Shown: positions 1 to 7,404 of the stretch, piece after piece | Layout of the letters: every line of letters begins with the position of its first letter | Numbering within the stretch: the first letter of the stretch is position 1 | DNA from: CAYVTZ01 sp964454685 | GTDB taxonomy: Bacteria > Bacillota > Clostridia > Christensenellales > Christensenellaceae | Assembly (NCBI GenBank): GCA_964454685.1 | Contig: CAYVTZ010000013.1 | Span: forward strand, 17,221-81,220 | DNA: 64,000 nucleotides | Reading direction: 5' to 3' | The notes under the pieces: generated by a model | Database searches by the model: none | What the model saw: the letters and a program-made list of their open reading frames with translations, nothing else | Told to the model about the DNA's origin: nothing | Program-made: the position numbers and the translations under genes

Positions 1-523
1 TCGAGATTTCACGAATCGTTCGCTTCAACAACGCGTTTACGCGAGCGCGATACGTCTGCAAATCAAAGCCGCAAATCAAGTCGGGCGGCAGTTTCGTCAC
101 CCGTTCGTTCTCTAAGATCAACTGCTCGATGTCGCCTTGCGGGAGGGCAGTTCTAATCTTCGCTTCCCACAAATACCACAGCATCTGATGAAGCTGAAAC
201 ACAGTCAAAAAGGTCTTGAACACCTCGACAGCACACGCGGCATGCGTTCTCCAGTTTGCTTTCGCGCCGTACAGTTGCGTTACTGCTTGACCCGCGCCAA
301 AGCAATCGTACGTCAAACAACCGTGCATGTTGCGCTTTGCTAAATCAGGGTGAATGGCACATCGGAAATCAGTCGTCAAATTCCTGCAAGGCGTTCCCGC
401 CGCCTTATCTGCCGGAAATCCGTCTGATTTTGCGCAATACAGCGCAACGCAGCACAGTCCGCTGCATTGCGTGCAATCTATCTTTAGTTTCGAGATTGCA
501 TCATAATACTTCTGCTCTTGCAT
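1..523 (-). CDS. Cys-rich protein of the pentapeptide-repeat family, N-terminal part (cut by window edge)
   Basis: The gene runs off the left edge, so 174 codons from the ATG at 521-523 are visible and the C-terminus is missing. The first 75 residues are rich in cysteine: C17xxC20xxxC24C25xxxxC30, then PADKAAGTPC46, FRC55AIH and GC69LTYDC74FGAGQ, followed by an NWRTH stretch and a helical part. From memory this order is the N-terminal module of Firmicutes proteins annotated as pentapeptide-repeat proteins, whose repeats would lie in the missing part; the function of these proteins is not established. The cysteine spacing could bind a metal, which is inference. The start lies 2 bases after the stop of the mutase gene upstream, so the two are probably cotranscribed, but no good ribosome site is visible. 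Confidence 0.7.
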   Translation of the reverse strand, partial: MQEQKYYDAISKLKIDCTQCSGLCCVALYCAKSDGFPADKAAGTPCRNLTTDFRCAIHPDLAKRNMHGCLTYDCFGAGQAVTQLYGAKANWRTHAACAVEVFKTFLTVFQLHQMLWYLWEAKIRTALPQGDIEQLILENERVTKLPPDLICGFDLQTYRARVNALLKRTIREIS

Positions 524-525
524 TT

Positions 526-1683
526 TTATTCACAAGCAGTGCTCAAGTTCCTTAATTCCGCCGCCGTAACACACCATTCCTTTTCCCTGCAGCATTGCTC
601 GGTAAAGCGCCCGTCCTGCGCGCTGGGATGCAGCGAGTCGTAAAATAAAAAGGGTACCGGCTCCCCGCCATGCGCGCCTGTGTCCGCAAAAGTAAAGTGA
701 TCGGATGCCAGCGCCAACGTGAAATCCTCCCCCTCCAGCGCCTGCAACAGACCCGGTAAAAAAACGCGGTCTATGGTCTCCACCGCCTCCGCCTTTTCCG
801 GCGCCAACCGCTCGTGGCTCAAATCGTCCGTCTCCTGAATATGCACATAGATATCATCGTACTTTTGTATCGCTTCTTGCGTCTTGTTCAGTTTTTCCTG
901 CAAAAACCGTTCAAAGCTTTTCCCTTCGCGTTCTGTTCCAACATTGGGCAGCCCCGCAATGGTTGTAATCCCGTCCATCAGCAGCGTTTCGGAAAGCGCG
1001 ACGCGCCCTGTGGTATCTCCCTTGATTTCCGGCATGATGGAATCGCCCCAGAACCACAATCCGTTTGCCACAATTTCTTTCTGGCGCATCACATCATACG
1101 CGCGCTGCATCAGCTCAAAAAACTTCGCTTGCTTCCCTTCCCTGCGAATGAAGGGCGCAATACTCTGCCCGATGATGTCGTGCGCAGGCTCAAAGTCCAG
1201 TGGATATAGTCCTTTCCCGCCTTTCACAATCAGGATATTGCGAAAGGAACCCACATAATGCAGTTGAAATTCATCGTCAAACACCGTCTGCGACAGTTCT
1301 TCCATCATAGGCTGCGCATCTTCCGTCTTGATCTCATACGCACTATAACTCTCGATGCTGCTCGTGTCAAAACTCTCGCCCGCAAACGTGACGATGTTGC
1401 AGCGAATGTATAAATCATCTTCATTCATGGGCATTCCCATACCCGCCGCTTCAATAATGGCGCGTCCACGGTAAGTGTGCGGGTCAAACCCCAGCAAACT
1501 CAGGTTTGCAACCGCGCTGCCCACTTCCAATCCCGCGGGAATGGTAAGCACCGTGCCGCTTTTCGATTTCCCATAAAGCGCATCCAAATGCGGCGTCTTT
1601 GCATATTCCAGCGGCGTTTTTCCGTCCAATTTCGCATTCGGACGATCCGCCACACCATCCCATACCATTGTAATCCTCTTCAT
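526..1683 (-). CDS. 2,3-bisphosphoglycerate-independent phosphoglycerate mutase, archaeal-type family
   Basis: 385 residues from ATG 1683, chosen because AGGAGG lies 7 bases upstream; the frame is open further upstream but without such a site. It belongs to the alkaline-phosphatase-like metalloenzyme family that interconverts 2- and 3-phosphoglycerate in glycolysis. Visible are the N-terminal metal site (MVWDGVADRP, Asp9), GKTPLEYAKTPHLDAL, the putative phospho-acceptor serine in GLEVGSAVANLSLLG (Ser56), GRAIIEAAGMG, and the C-terminal ligands SDHFTF and GAHGGEPVPF. The usual residue after the serine is Asp (GSD); here it is Ala, so activity may differ. Bacterial members were also once proposed as homoserine kinases. 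The family assignment is firm, the exact reaction less so. Confidence 0.8.
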   Translation of the reverse strand: MKRITMVWDGVADRPNAKLDGKTPLEYAKTPHLDALYGKSKSGTVLTIPAGLEVGSAVANLSLLGFDPHTYRGRAIIEAAGMGMPMNEDDLYIRCNIVTFAGESFDTSSIESYSAYEIKTEDAQPMMEELSQTVFDDEFQLHYVGSFRNILIVKGGKGLYPLDFEPAHDIIGQSIAPFIRREGKQAKFFELMQRAYDVMRQKEIVANGLWFWGDSIMPEIKGDTTGRVALSETLLMDGITTIAGLPNVGTEREGKSFERFLQEKLNKTQEAIQKYDDIYVHIQETDDLSHERLAPEKAEAVETIDRVFLPGLLQALEGEDFTLALASDHFTFADTGAHGGEPVPFLFYDSLHPSAQDGRFTEQCCREKEWCVTAAELRNLSTACE

Positions 1684-1767
1684 ATCCAATCCTCCTGCAA
1701 GCAAAACCGCCTGCATCAAACTTTCCATCGGCACACTTTTTGCATGCCACAAAATCTTATTTGTTTT

Positions 1768-1796
1768 ATTATACCAAATCCCGTAACGAATATACA
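1768..1796 (-). promoter_or_regulatory. Candidate sigma-A promoter for the phosphoglycerate mutase gene
   Basis: On the minus strand a TATAAT hexamer (1768-1773) is preceded by TGG, giving an extended -10 element. A weak -35 (TGTATA, 1791-1796) lies 17 bases upstream. It is 85 bases before the mutase start and back to back with the promoter of the two-component genes. Confidence 0.5.
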
Positions 1797-1842
1797 TCCC
1801 ATTTTCGAATCAAGAGAATCATTTTTTCGTGTTTTCACCTAT

Positions 1843-1870
1843 TTTTCACAGAAAGATGTTATGGTATAAT
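1843..1870 (+). promoter_or_regulatory. Candidate sigma-A promoter for the two-component operon
   Basis: TTTTCA (1843-1848), 16 bases, then TATAAT (1865-1870) preceded by TGG (extended -10). The response regulator ATG is 32 bases downstream behind a GAGAGGAA ribosome site. Confidence 0.6.
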
Positions 1871-1902
1871 CAATAAAAGTAAATGCAGAGAGGAACACAC
1901 GC

Positions 1903-2568
1903 ATGGCACATTTGTTGGTCGTGGATGACGAAGAGAAAATCCGCTCTTTGATTCAAAAATATGCGCAACACGAGGGATATTTTGTCACGCAGGCAGACGA
2001 TGGTCTGTCTGCCGTGGAGCTGTGCCTCTCGCAGGAGTTTGATCTCATCATCATGGATATCATGATGCCGCAAATGGACGGCTTCACTGCTGTGCGGGAG
2101 CTTCGCAAAAGTTGTTCCACACCGGTGATCATGCTTTCTGCGCGTGGTGAAGAGTACGATAAAATCCACGGTTTCGAGCTGGGCATCGATGATTATGTCG
2201 TCAAACCCTTTTCCCCAAAAGAGCTTATGCTGCGTGTCCGGGCTGTACTTCGACGGGTCGACCCCGCCGTCGGCGGCGAAGTCTATGAAAAAGACGGGCT
2301 ATGCGTAGATTTTGCTGCGCGCAGAGTGACCGTCGATTGCCAAACGTTGGATCTTTCGCCCAAGGAATACGAGCTGCTGTTTTATATGGTGCGCAACCGT
2401 GGCATTGCCATCACCAGAGACAAGTTTATCTGTGACATTTGGGGCTACGATTTTGATGGTGATGACCGTACGCTTGACACACACATCAAGGTTTTGCGGA
2501 AAAATTTAGGTTTGTACAGTCACTTAATCGTGACGCTGCGCGGCGTGGGGTATCGTTTTGAGGGCTAA
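1903..2568 (+). CDS. OmpR/PhoB-family DNA-binding response regulator
   Basis: 221 residues, the standard length. The N-terminal receiver domain has the acidic pair in VVDDEEK, the phospho-acceptor Asp52 in IIMDIMMPQMDG, a Ser in MLSARGEEYD and the Lys of VVKPFSP. The C-terminal winged helix starts near residue 125, with LSPKEYELLFYMVRN, the recognition-helix segment RTLDTHIKVLRKNL and the closing VTLRGVGYRFEG. It overlaps the histidine kinase start by 11 bases, so the pair is translationally coupled. The target genes are unknown. The neighbouring leftward exporter operon faces it tail to tail and shares no promoter, so a link to it is not supported. Confidence 0.93.
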   Translation: MAHLLVVDDEEKIRSLIQKYAQHEGYFVTQADDGLSAVELCLSQEFDLIIMDIMMPQMDGFTAVRELRKSCSTPVIMLSARGEEYDKIHGFELGIDDYVVKPFSPKELMLRVRAVLRRVDPAVGGEVYEKDGLCVDFAARRVTVDCQTLDLSPKEYELLFYMVRNRGIAITRDKFICDIWGYDFDGDDRTLDTHIKVLRKNLGLYSHLIVTLRGVGYRFEG

Positions 2569-4057
2569 ATTGGGCATACAATGGAAAATCTTCCTGTTTC
2601 TGCTGGGGGTTTGTGGCATATTGATTGTGCTGCTATGGCTGTTTCAGGTCGTTTTTTTAGACGATTTTTACCGCTTTGTCAAAACCGCCACGCTGGAATC
2701 CCGCGCCGCCGGTGTGCAGGAAATCCTTTCCACTCAGGATGTTTCCGCAGATGCGACGCAGCAAAGTCTGGAAACGATCGCCGAAAAGGACGAACTTTGC
2801 ATCAGCATTTCCGCATCCGATGGCAGCACCCTTTTTGAAGTGCATCGGCAAAGCAACTGTGTTATTCACAATTTCAGTGATTCTGCAAAGCAGGAATTAT
2901 TTGAGTACACCGCGCAATCAGGCGCAATTTACTTTGACCAGGATATGTCTCCGCGCTCCCTGACGCAGCAGCCAATGGGGAACGGAAAAGGATATGGCCG
3001 TCAGCATCGGGAAGGCCACGAAGGGAATACAACGGATGCCACCCGCTCCACCAGCACGCTGGTCTTTGCCGCAGACGTTACCGACCGAAACGGTGACACC
3101 ATTCTGTTGCTGCTGGATTCGCAGATCATGCCGGTAGACGCAACCGTTGCAACGCTCAAAGTCCAAGTCATCCTCATCACCGTGGTCATGCTGCTGTGCA
3201 ACGCTTTGCTCGCCTTTTTCATTGCGCGTTATATTTCCCGTCCGATCCGCTCTTTAAACGATTCCGCAAAGCAGATGAAGCAGGGCGACTATTCCGTGCG
3301 CTTTTCCGGAGCGGGCTACCGTGAGATCGGCGAACTTGCCGAAACGCTCAACGAGACCGCTATCGAGCTTTCCAAAGTGGAGCACCTGCGTCAAGAGCTG
3401 ATCGCCAACGTATCGCATGATTTACGCACCCCGCTTACGTTGATTGCAGGCTACGCCGAGGCAATGCGTGATCTTCCCGGAGAAAACAACGCACAAAATG
3501 CTCAGATCATTATCGATGAGACTTCCCGCCTTAGCCATTTGGTCAGCGATATGCTGGATCTTTCGCGTTTGCAGCAAAACGGCGAGCAGGCAGTCTACGC
3601 GCCCTGCAATTTGACGGCACTGCTGGAGCAGAGCATCGCATCTACGCAGGAACTGGTGAAAAATGATGGCTACGCAATTTCCTTTGAGTCTTCGCAGACC
3701 GAAATAGTTCTGGCGGATTGCACCCGGCTCACGCAGGCATTTTACAATCTTCTGACCAATGCCATACTCTATTGCGGGGATGATCGACGCATTGTGGTGC
3801 GGCAGCTTTCAGAAGATGCAGATGTTTTGGTCGAAGTGCAGGACTTTGGCGAGGGCATTGACGAGCAGGAGCTTCCCTATATTTGGGATCGGTATTATCG
3901 TGCCGGCCACGCGCATAAGCGCGCGATCGCAGGCACCGGTCTGGGGCTTTCCATTGTGCGCTCCATCATTGCCGCGCACGGTGGAAGCTGTGGGGTGCAC
4001 TCCACAGCCGGCAAAGGCAGCACATTCTGGTTCCGTTTACGGCGGGCACCGTCATAA
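2558..4057 (+). CDS. Membrane sensor histidine kinase, partner of the upstream response regulator
   Basis: 499 residues from a TTG start that overlaps the regulator by 11 bases; no in-frame ATG lies near, and GTGGGG precedes it. Membrane helices are at ~10-33 and ~203-225, enclosing an extracytoplasmic sensor of ~170 residues with no domain I recognise; a His/Gly-rich patch (KGYGRQHREGHEG) lies at ~144-156. HAMP follows, then the phospho-acceptor His287 in ELIANVSHDLRTPL, the N box (FYNLLTNAILYC), G1 (DFGEGI) and G2 (GTGLGLSIV). It should autophosphorylate and pass phosphate to Asp52 of the regulator. The signal is unknown; the His-rich patch could hint at metal binding, but that is only inference. 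Confidence 0.92.
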   Translation: MRAKLGIQWKIFLFLLGVCGILIVLLWLFQVVFLDDFYRFVKTATLESRAAGVQEILSTQDVSADATQQSLETIAEKDELCISISASDGSTLFEVHRQSNCVIHNFSDSAKQELFEYTAQSGAIYFDQDMSPRSLTQQPMGNGKGYGRQHREGHEGNTTDATRSTSTLVFAADVTDRNGDTILLLLDSQIMPVDATVATLKVQVILITVVMLLCNALLAFFIARYISRPIRSLNDSAKQMKQGDYSVRFSGAGYREIGELAETLNETAIELSKVEHLRQELIANVSHDLRTPLTLIAGYAEAMRDLPGENNAQNAQIIIDETSRLSHLVSDMLDLSRLQQNGEQAVYAPCNLTALLEQSIASTQELVKNDGYAISFESSQTEIVLADCTRLTQAFYNLLTNAILYCGDDRRIVVRQLSEDADVLVEVQDFGEGIDEQELPYIWDRYYRAGHAHKRAIAGTGLGLSIVRSIIAAHGGSCGVHSTAGKGSTFWFRLRRAPS

Positions 4058-4058
4058 T

Positions 4059-4093
4059 AAAAAGGCCCCCGCCGCACTCTTGCGCCGAAAGCC
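4059..4093 (-). terminator. Rho-independent terminator after the acetyltransferase gene
   Basis: Read leftward, GGCTTTCGGCGCA pairs with TGCGGCGGGGGCC (13 positions, three G-T pairs, one mismatch) around a short loop and is followed by TTTTTATTA. It lies between the converging histidine kinase and acetyltransferase genes; the T-run serves the leftward operon. Confidence 0.7.
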
Positions 4094-4101
4094 CTCTCTG
4101 T

Positions 4102-4629
4102 TTACAGTTCAATCCAGTAAATTTCCATCCATTTCCCATCTAAATATGGCTTCTGCTCTCTCCGTGTTCCCCCGCAACGGATGATCGTGTTTTTGGATGC
4201 CAGATTGTCTGAATAGCACCCCAGCATCACCGCAGATAACCCCAACGCTTTGGCATATTCCAAAGCCTGACGTAACATCTGCACGGCATATCCCTTGCGC
4301 CGCTCGCCGGGTCTGATTGCATAGCCAATATGCCCGCCAAACTCCGCAAGAAAATCGTTTTCCAGATTATGCCGAATGTCGATCATTCCCACAATCCTGC
4401 TGTCGCATGTCCGTAACGCAAAAAAAGTGCTTGCGACTACCCAGTCCTCACGTACCGTGCGCGGGTCACGACAACTTTGGATGTGTGCCAACCACGCATC
4501 ATAGTCCATTTGATCCAGCAGAGAACTACCATTTATCACCGTTTCGCCATAATCAAAGAACTCCTGCTTAAATGCTTCCGCAGCGCGTTTATGCTCTATT
4601 GTTGGCACCACCAGCTCCAGTTGTTCCAC
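4102..4629 (-). CDS. GNAT-family N-acetyltransferase
   Basis: 175 residues from the GTG at 4629, which has GAGGGGGT about 8 bases upstream and begins EQLELVVPTIEHK as usual for the family. TTG 4650 and GTG 4638 in the same frame are alternatives. The acetyl-CoA site is visible as IGYAIRPGERRKGYAVQMLRQ (R/Q-x-x-G-x-G/A type loop), followed by LGLSAVMLGCYSDNLASKNTI and ending in EIYWIEL. It is expected to acetylate an amine of a small molecule or protein in the cytoplasm; the substrate is unknown. It is the last gene of an exporter operon, just downstream of the FkbM methyltransferase, so it might modify an exported compound or confer tolerance to one. Confidence 0.85.
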   Translation of the reverse strand: MEQLELVVPTIEHKRAAEAFKQEFFDYGETVINGSSLLDQMDYDAWLAHIQSCRDPRTVREDWVVASTFFALRTCDSRIVGMIDIRHNLENDFLAEFGGHIGYAIRPGERRKGYAVQMLRQALEYAKALGLSAVMLGCYSDNLASKNTIIRCGGTRREQKPYLDGKWMEIYWIEL

Positions 4630-4642
4630 CGGCCTCACCCCC

Positions 4643-5674
4643 TCACACAAAATAATAGTTCACATCCCATGCAGGCAGTGCAGGAAAATGCCGCAAATAT
4701 AACTTGTAATCCTCCCGCAATGAAAGTACGAAGCGTGGCAGCTCAAACAAATCCTCGTTTCGATGATATGCGGACACCATCATGCGCGGCCTATACAGCC
4801 GTATGGTTTGAGCCGCGCCCCGCAGCGCCGCCAGTTCCATCCCCTCCACGTCAAATTTCATATAATCCACTGCCGCCCCCTGCAGCAGCCCGTCCATGCT
4901 GACCGAGGTAATCTGCCGCTCACTCTGTTCCTGAACGGCGGATTGTCTCCCCGCCGCCGTATCAAAGCCAATGGTGCCGTCCCGATCGCACACCGCTGCG
5001 TGAACACACTGCACAAATGCTTTCTCTTTCATATTTGCACGTAATTTTTTGTAATTTTTGGCATCCGGCTCGATTGCAAACATTCGTTGCGGTCGCCCTG
5101 CAAAATGCAGATATTCCGCTACCGTATCCCCGTTATACGCCCCCGCGTCAACAGCAATGCCTCCTTCGCGCAAGTCTAGCAATGCGTACGCCTCCGCAAT
5201 CGTTGTCTCACACTCCCACAAAAGCTGCGGATTCCCACTCCTTTTGTACTGCAATACATTGTCCAGCACACGGCGCGATTGCGCGTCTGCCAGCCGCTGC
5301 CGCACCCATTCAAAGTCTGATTCATGCCGCGCGAAATAGCCATCGTCAAACAGCTCTGTACCCATCAGCGGCACATCCGGCACGTACAGTTCCTGCTCCG
5401 CTGCAATGCGCTTAATATTTTGCATCACATCCCTTCGATGTGTGCCAAACGCCACCAATACGATCATGTCAGCAAACTGCTGCTTGAGTACATCATAACG
5501 CTGCACGGTGAACCCGCGAAACTGCTGTCCACGGCAAAAATCATCACTTGCAAACACACCGGAGACCGCGATCCCACGCACCGCCAGCACATCCAGAATT
5601 TTATCCGCACCATTGCCCATCCCATACAGCACAATCGGCTTGCTGCTTTGCCGCAGCACATCCCAAACGCTCAT
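4643..5674 (-). CDS. FkbM-family methyltransferase
   Basis: 343 residues. The first ~100 residues form a Rossmann-like region (IVLYGMGNGADKILDVL) of the kind often found ahead of FkbM domains. The C-terminal half is the SAM-dependent methyltransferase, with the SAM loop AVDAGAYNGDTVAEY, the acidic motif MFAIEPDAKNYKKL, and the family motifs ITSVSMDGLL and YMKFDVEGMELAALRGA. The family usually O-methylates sugars, polyketides or surface polymers; the acceptor here is unknown. The start overlaps the end of the downstream ABC half-exporter gene by 4 bases (ATGA type), so they form one operon. Confidence 0.87.
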   Translation of the reverse strand: MSVWDVLRQSSKPIVLYGMGNGADKILDVLAVRGIAVSGVFASDDFCRGQQFRGFTVQRYDVLKQQFADMIVLVAFGTHRRDVMQNIKRIAAEQELYVPDVPLMGTELFDDGYFARHESDFEWVRQRLADAQSRRVLDNVLQYKRSGNPQLLWECETTIAEAYALLDLREGGIAVDAGAYNGDTVAEYLHFAGRPQRMFAIEPDAKNYKKLRANMKEKAFVQCVHAAVCDRDGTIGFDTAAGRQSAVQEQSERQITSVSMDGLLQGAAVDYMKFDVEGMELAALRGAAQTIRLYRPRMMVSAYHRNEDLFELPRFVLSLREDYKLYLRHFPALPAWDVNYYFV

Positions 5675-7404
5675 ACCTCTGCTCCTTCAAACTGGCTGCG
5701 ATACAGCTTCGCGTAGTATGTGCCGCGTTCCATCAGCTCGTCATGCGTTCCCTGTTCCACAATGTTTCCGTCGCGCATCACCAAAATCACATCCGCCTCT
5801 CGAATGGTAGAAAGGCGATGCGCCACCACAAAGCTGGTACGCCCCTGCATCATGCGGTCAAACGCCCGCTGAACAAACGCCTCGGTACGCGTATCTATGC
5901 TGCTGGTCGCCTCATCCAGAAGCAGTATACTCGGGTTGGTCAACATCACACGCGCAATGCACACAAGCTGCCTTTGTCCCTCGGATAAGCTCTGTGCGCT
6001 GCGGATCACCGTGTCATATCCCTGCGACAGGCACTGGATAAAACCGTGCGCATGCGCTGCCTTCGCCGCCGCAACCACCTCTTCCCGCGTTGCGTCCGGC
6101 CTGCCGTATGCAATGTTTTCGTGCAACGTACCTTCAAACAGCCACGTGTCCTGCAATACCATGCCGTATTGTCCGCGCAGACTATTCAGCGTAAAGTCTG
6201 CGATGTCCGAGCCATCCAGCAAGATCTTGCCCTGTTCCAGCTCGTAAAAACGCATCAGCAGATTCATAAGCGTTGTTTTGCCGCTGCCTGTCGGACCTAC
6301 AATCGCAATGCGTTGACCGGCTTGAACGGCAAGCTGCACATGTTCCAACAAGCGCTGCCCCTTCCGGTAAGAGAAGGTCACGTCCTGTAATTCCACACTC
6401 CCGGCGCAGTCTGCGGCCACCAGCGCGCCCGCTCTGTCCCGTTCCTCGCCCTCGTCATCCAGTAATTCAAACACTCTTCTTGCCGATGCCAGCGCAGTCT
6501 GCAATTCTGCCACTACACCGGAAATTTCGTTAAACGGCTTGGTATACTGATTGGCGTAGATTAAGAAACTGGCAATCTGCCCCACAGAAAGAGTGCCCCC
6601 GATGGACAGCAGTGCACCCACTATGCCCACCGCCGCATACACCAATGCATTGATAAATCGTGTGGAAGGGTTGGTCAGCGATGCGTAAAATTGTGATTTT
6701 CTTCCACTCTGATACAGCCGCATATTGATCTCCTCAAACACAGACTGTGTCCTTTCTTCATATCCGAACGCCTTCACCAGCTTCTGGTTGCCTACCATCT
6801 CGTCCACGTATGCCGCCAGCTCTCCGCGCTCCTTCGCCTGCAAAAGAAAGCTTCTGTGCGAATACTTTGCAATCAACGCCGCCGCAATCAGGGAAACCGG
6901 CGTGATCACCACCACCACAAGCGTCAGTGTTCCATTCATCATCAGCATGAAAATCAGCGTAAACAAAATGGTCAAAACGCCTGAAAAAAGCTGTGCAAAC
7001 CCCTGAATCAAGCCATCTGAAATCAGTTCAATGTCTGTGGAAAGTCGCGCAATATAATCCCCATGCGGATGAGCGTCGATGCTGCGCAGCGCAAGCCGGT
7101 TCAACTTTGCAAATGCAGCATTACGCAAATCTTTTACCGAACCATACGCCACACGATTCAGGCATCGTGCCGAAACCCATTGCAATACGCCTCCCACGGC
7201 AATCACAACAAGCATCAGCACAATTGGCATCTTGGAAAACGCAACTTGGTTTACGCCCACCATCAAATTGATGGTATCGCCCACCAGCACCGGCAACCAG
7301 AGCGAGCAAAAAACACCTACCAGAGAGGTAACCAGTGCCAGCCACAAAAAAATTCGATACGGTCGTACCAGTGCAATCAACCGCCGCAGCATCGATCTAC
7401 GCAT
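5671..7404 (-). CDS. ABC half-exporter (permease plus ATPase), second of a heterodimeric pair
   Basis: 577 residues. The N-terminal ~320 residues hold six membrane helices of the type I exporter fold. The ATPase domain has Walker A (GPTGSGKTTLMN), Walker B with the catalytic Glu (ILLLDEATSSID) and the switch His (VVAHRLST). Its signature is LSEGQ instead of LSGGQ. Such a change, together with the missing Glu of the partner, is typical of heterodimeric multidrug exporters of the LmrCD/BmrCD type with one degenerate ATP site. ATG 7404 has AGGAGG 5 bases upstream and overlaps the partner gene by 8 bases. Substrates cannot be told from the sequence. Confidence 0.93.
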   Translation of the reverse strand: MRRSMLRRLIALVRPYRIFLWLALVTSLVGVFCSLWLPVLVGDTINLMVGVNQVAFSKMPIVLMLVVIAVGGVLQWVSARCLNRVAYGSVKDLRNAAFAKLNRLALRSIDAHPHGDYIARLSTDIELISDGLIQGFAQLFSGVLTILFTLIFMLMMNGTLTLVVVVITPVSLIAAALIAKYSHRSFLLQAKERGELAAYVDEMVGNQKLVKAFGYEERTQSVFEEINMRLYQSGRKSQFYASLTNPSTRFINALVYAAVGIVGALLSIGGTLSVGQIASFLIYANQYTKPFNEISGVVAELQTALASARRVFELLDDEGEERDRAGALVAADCAGSVELQDVTFSYRKGQRLLEHVQLAVQAGQRIAIVGPTGSGKTTLMNLLMRFYELEQGKILLDGSDIADFTLNSLRGQYGMVLQDTWLFEGTLHENIAYGRPDATREEVVAAAKAAHAHGFIQCLSQGYDTVIRSAQSLSEGQRQLVCIARVMLTNPSILLLDEATSSIDTRTEAFVQRAFDRMMQGRTSFVVAHRLSTIREADVILVMRDGNIVEQGTHDELMERGTYYAKLYRSQFEGAEV

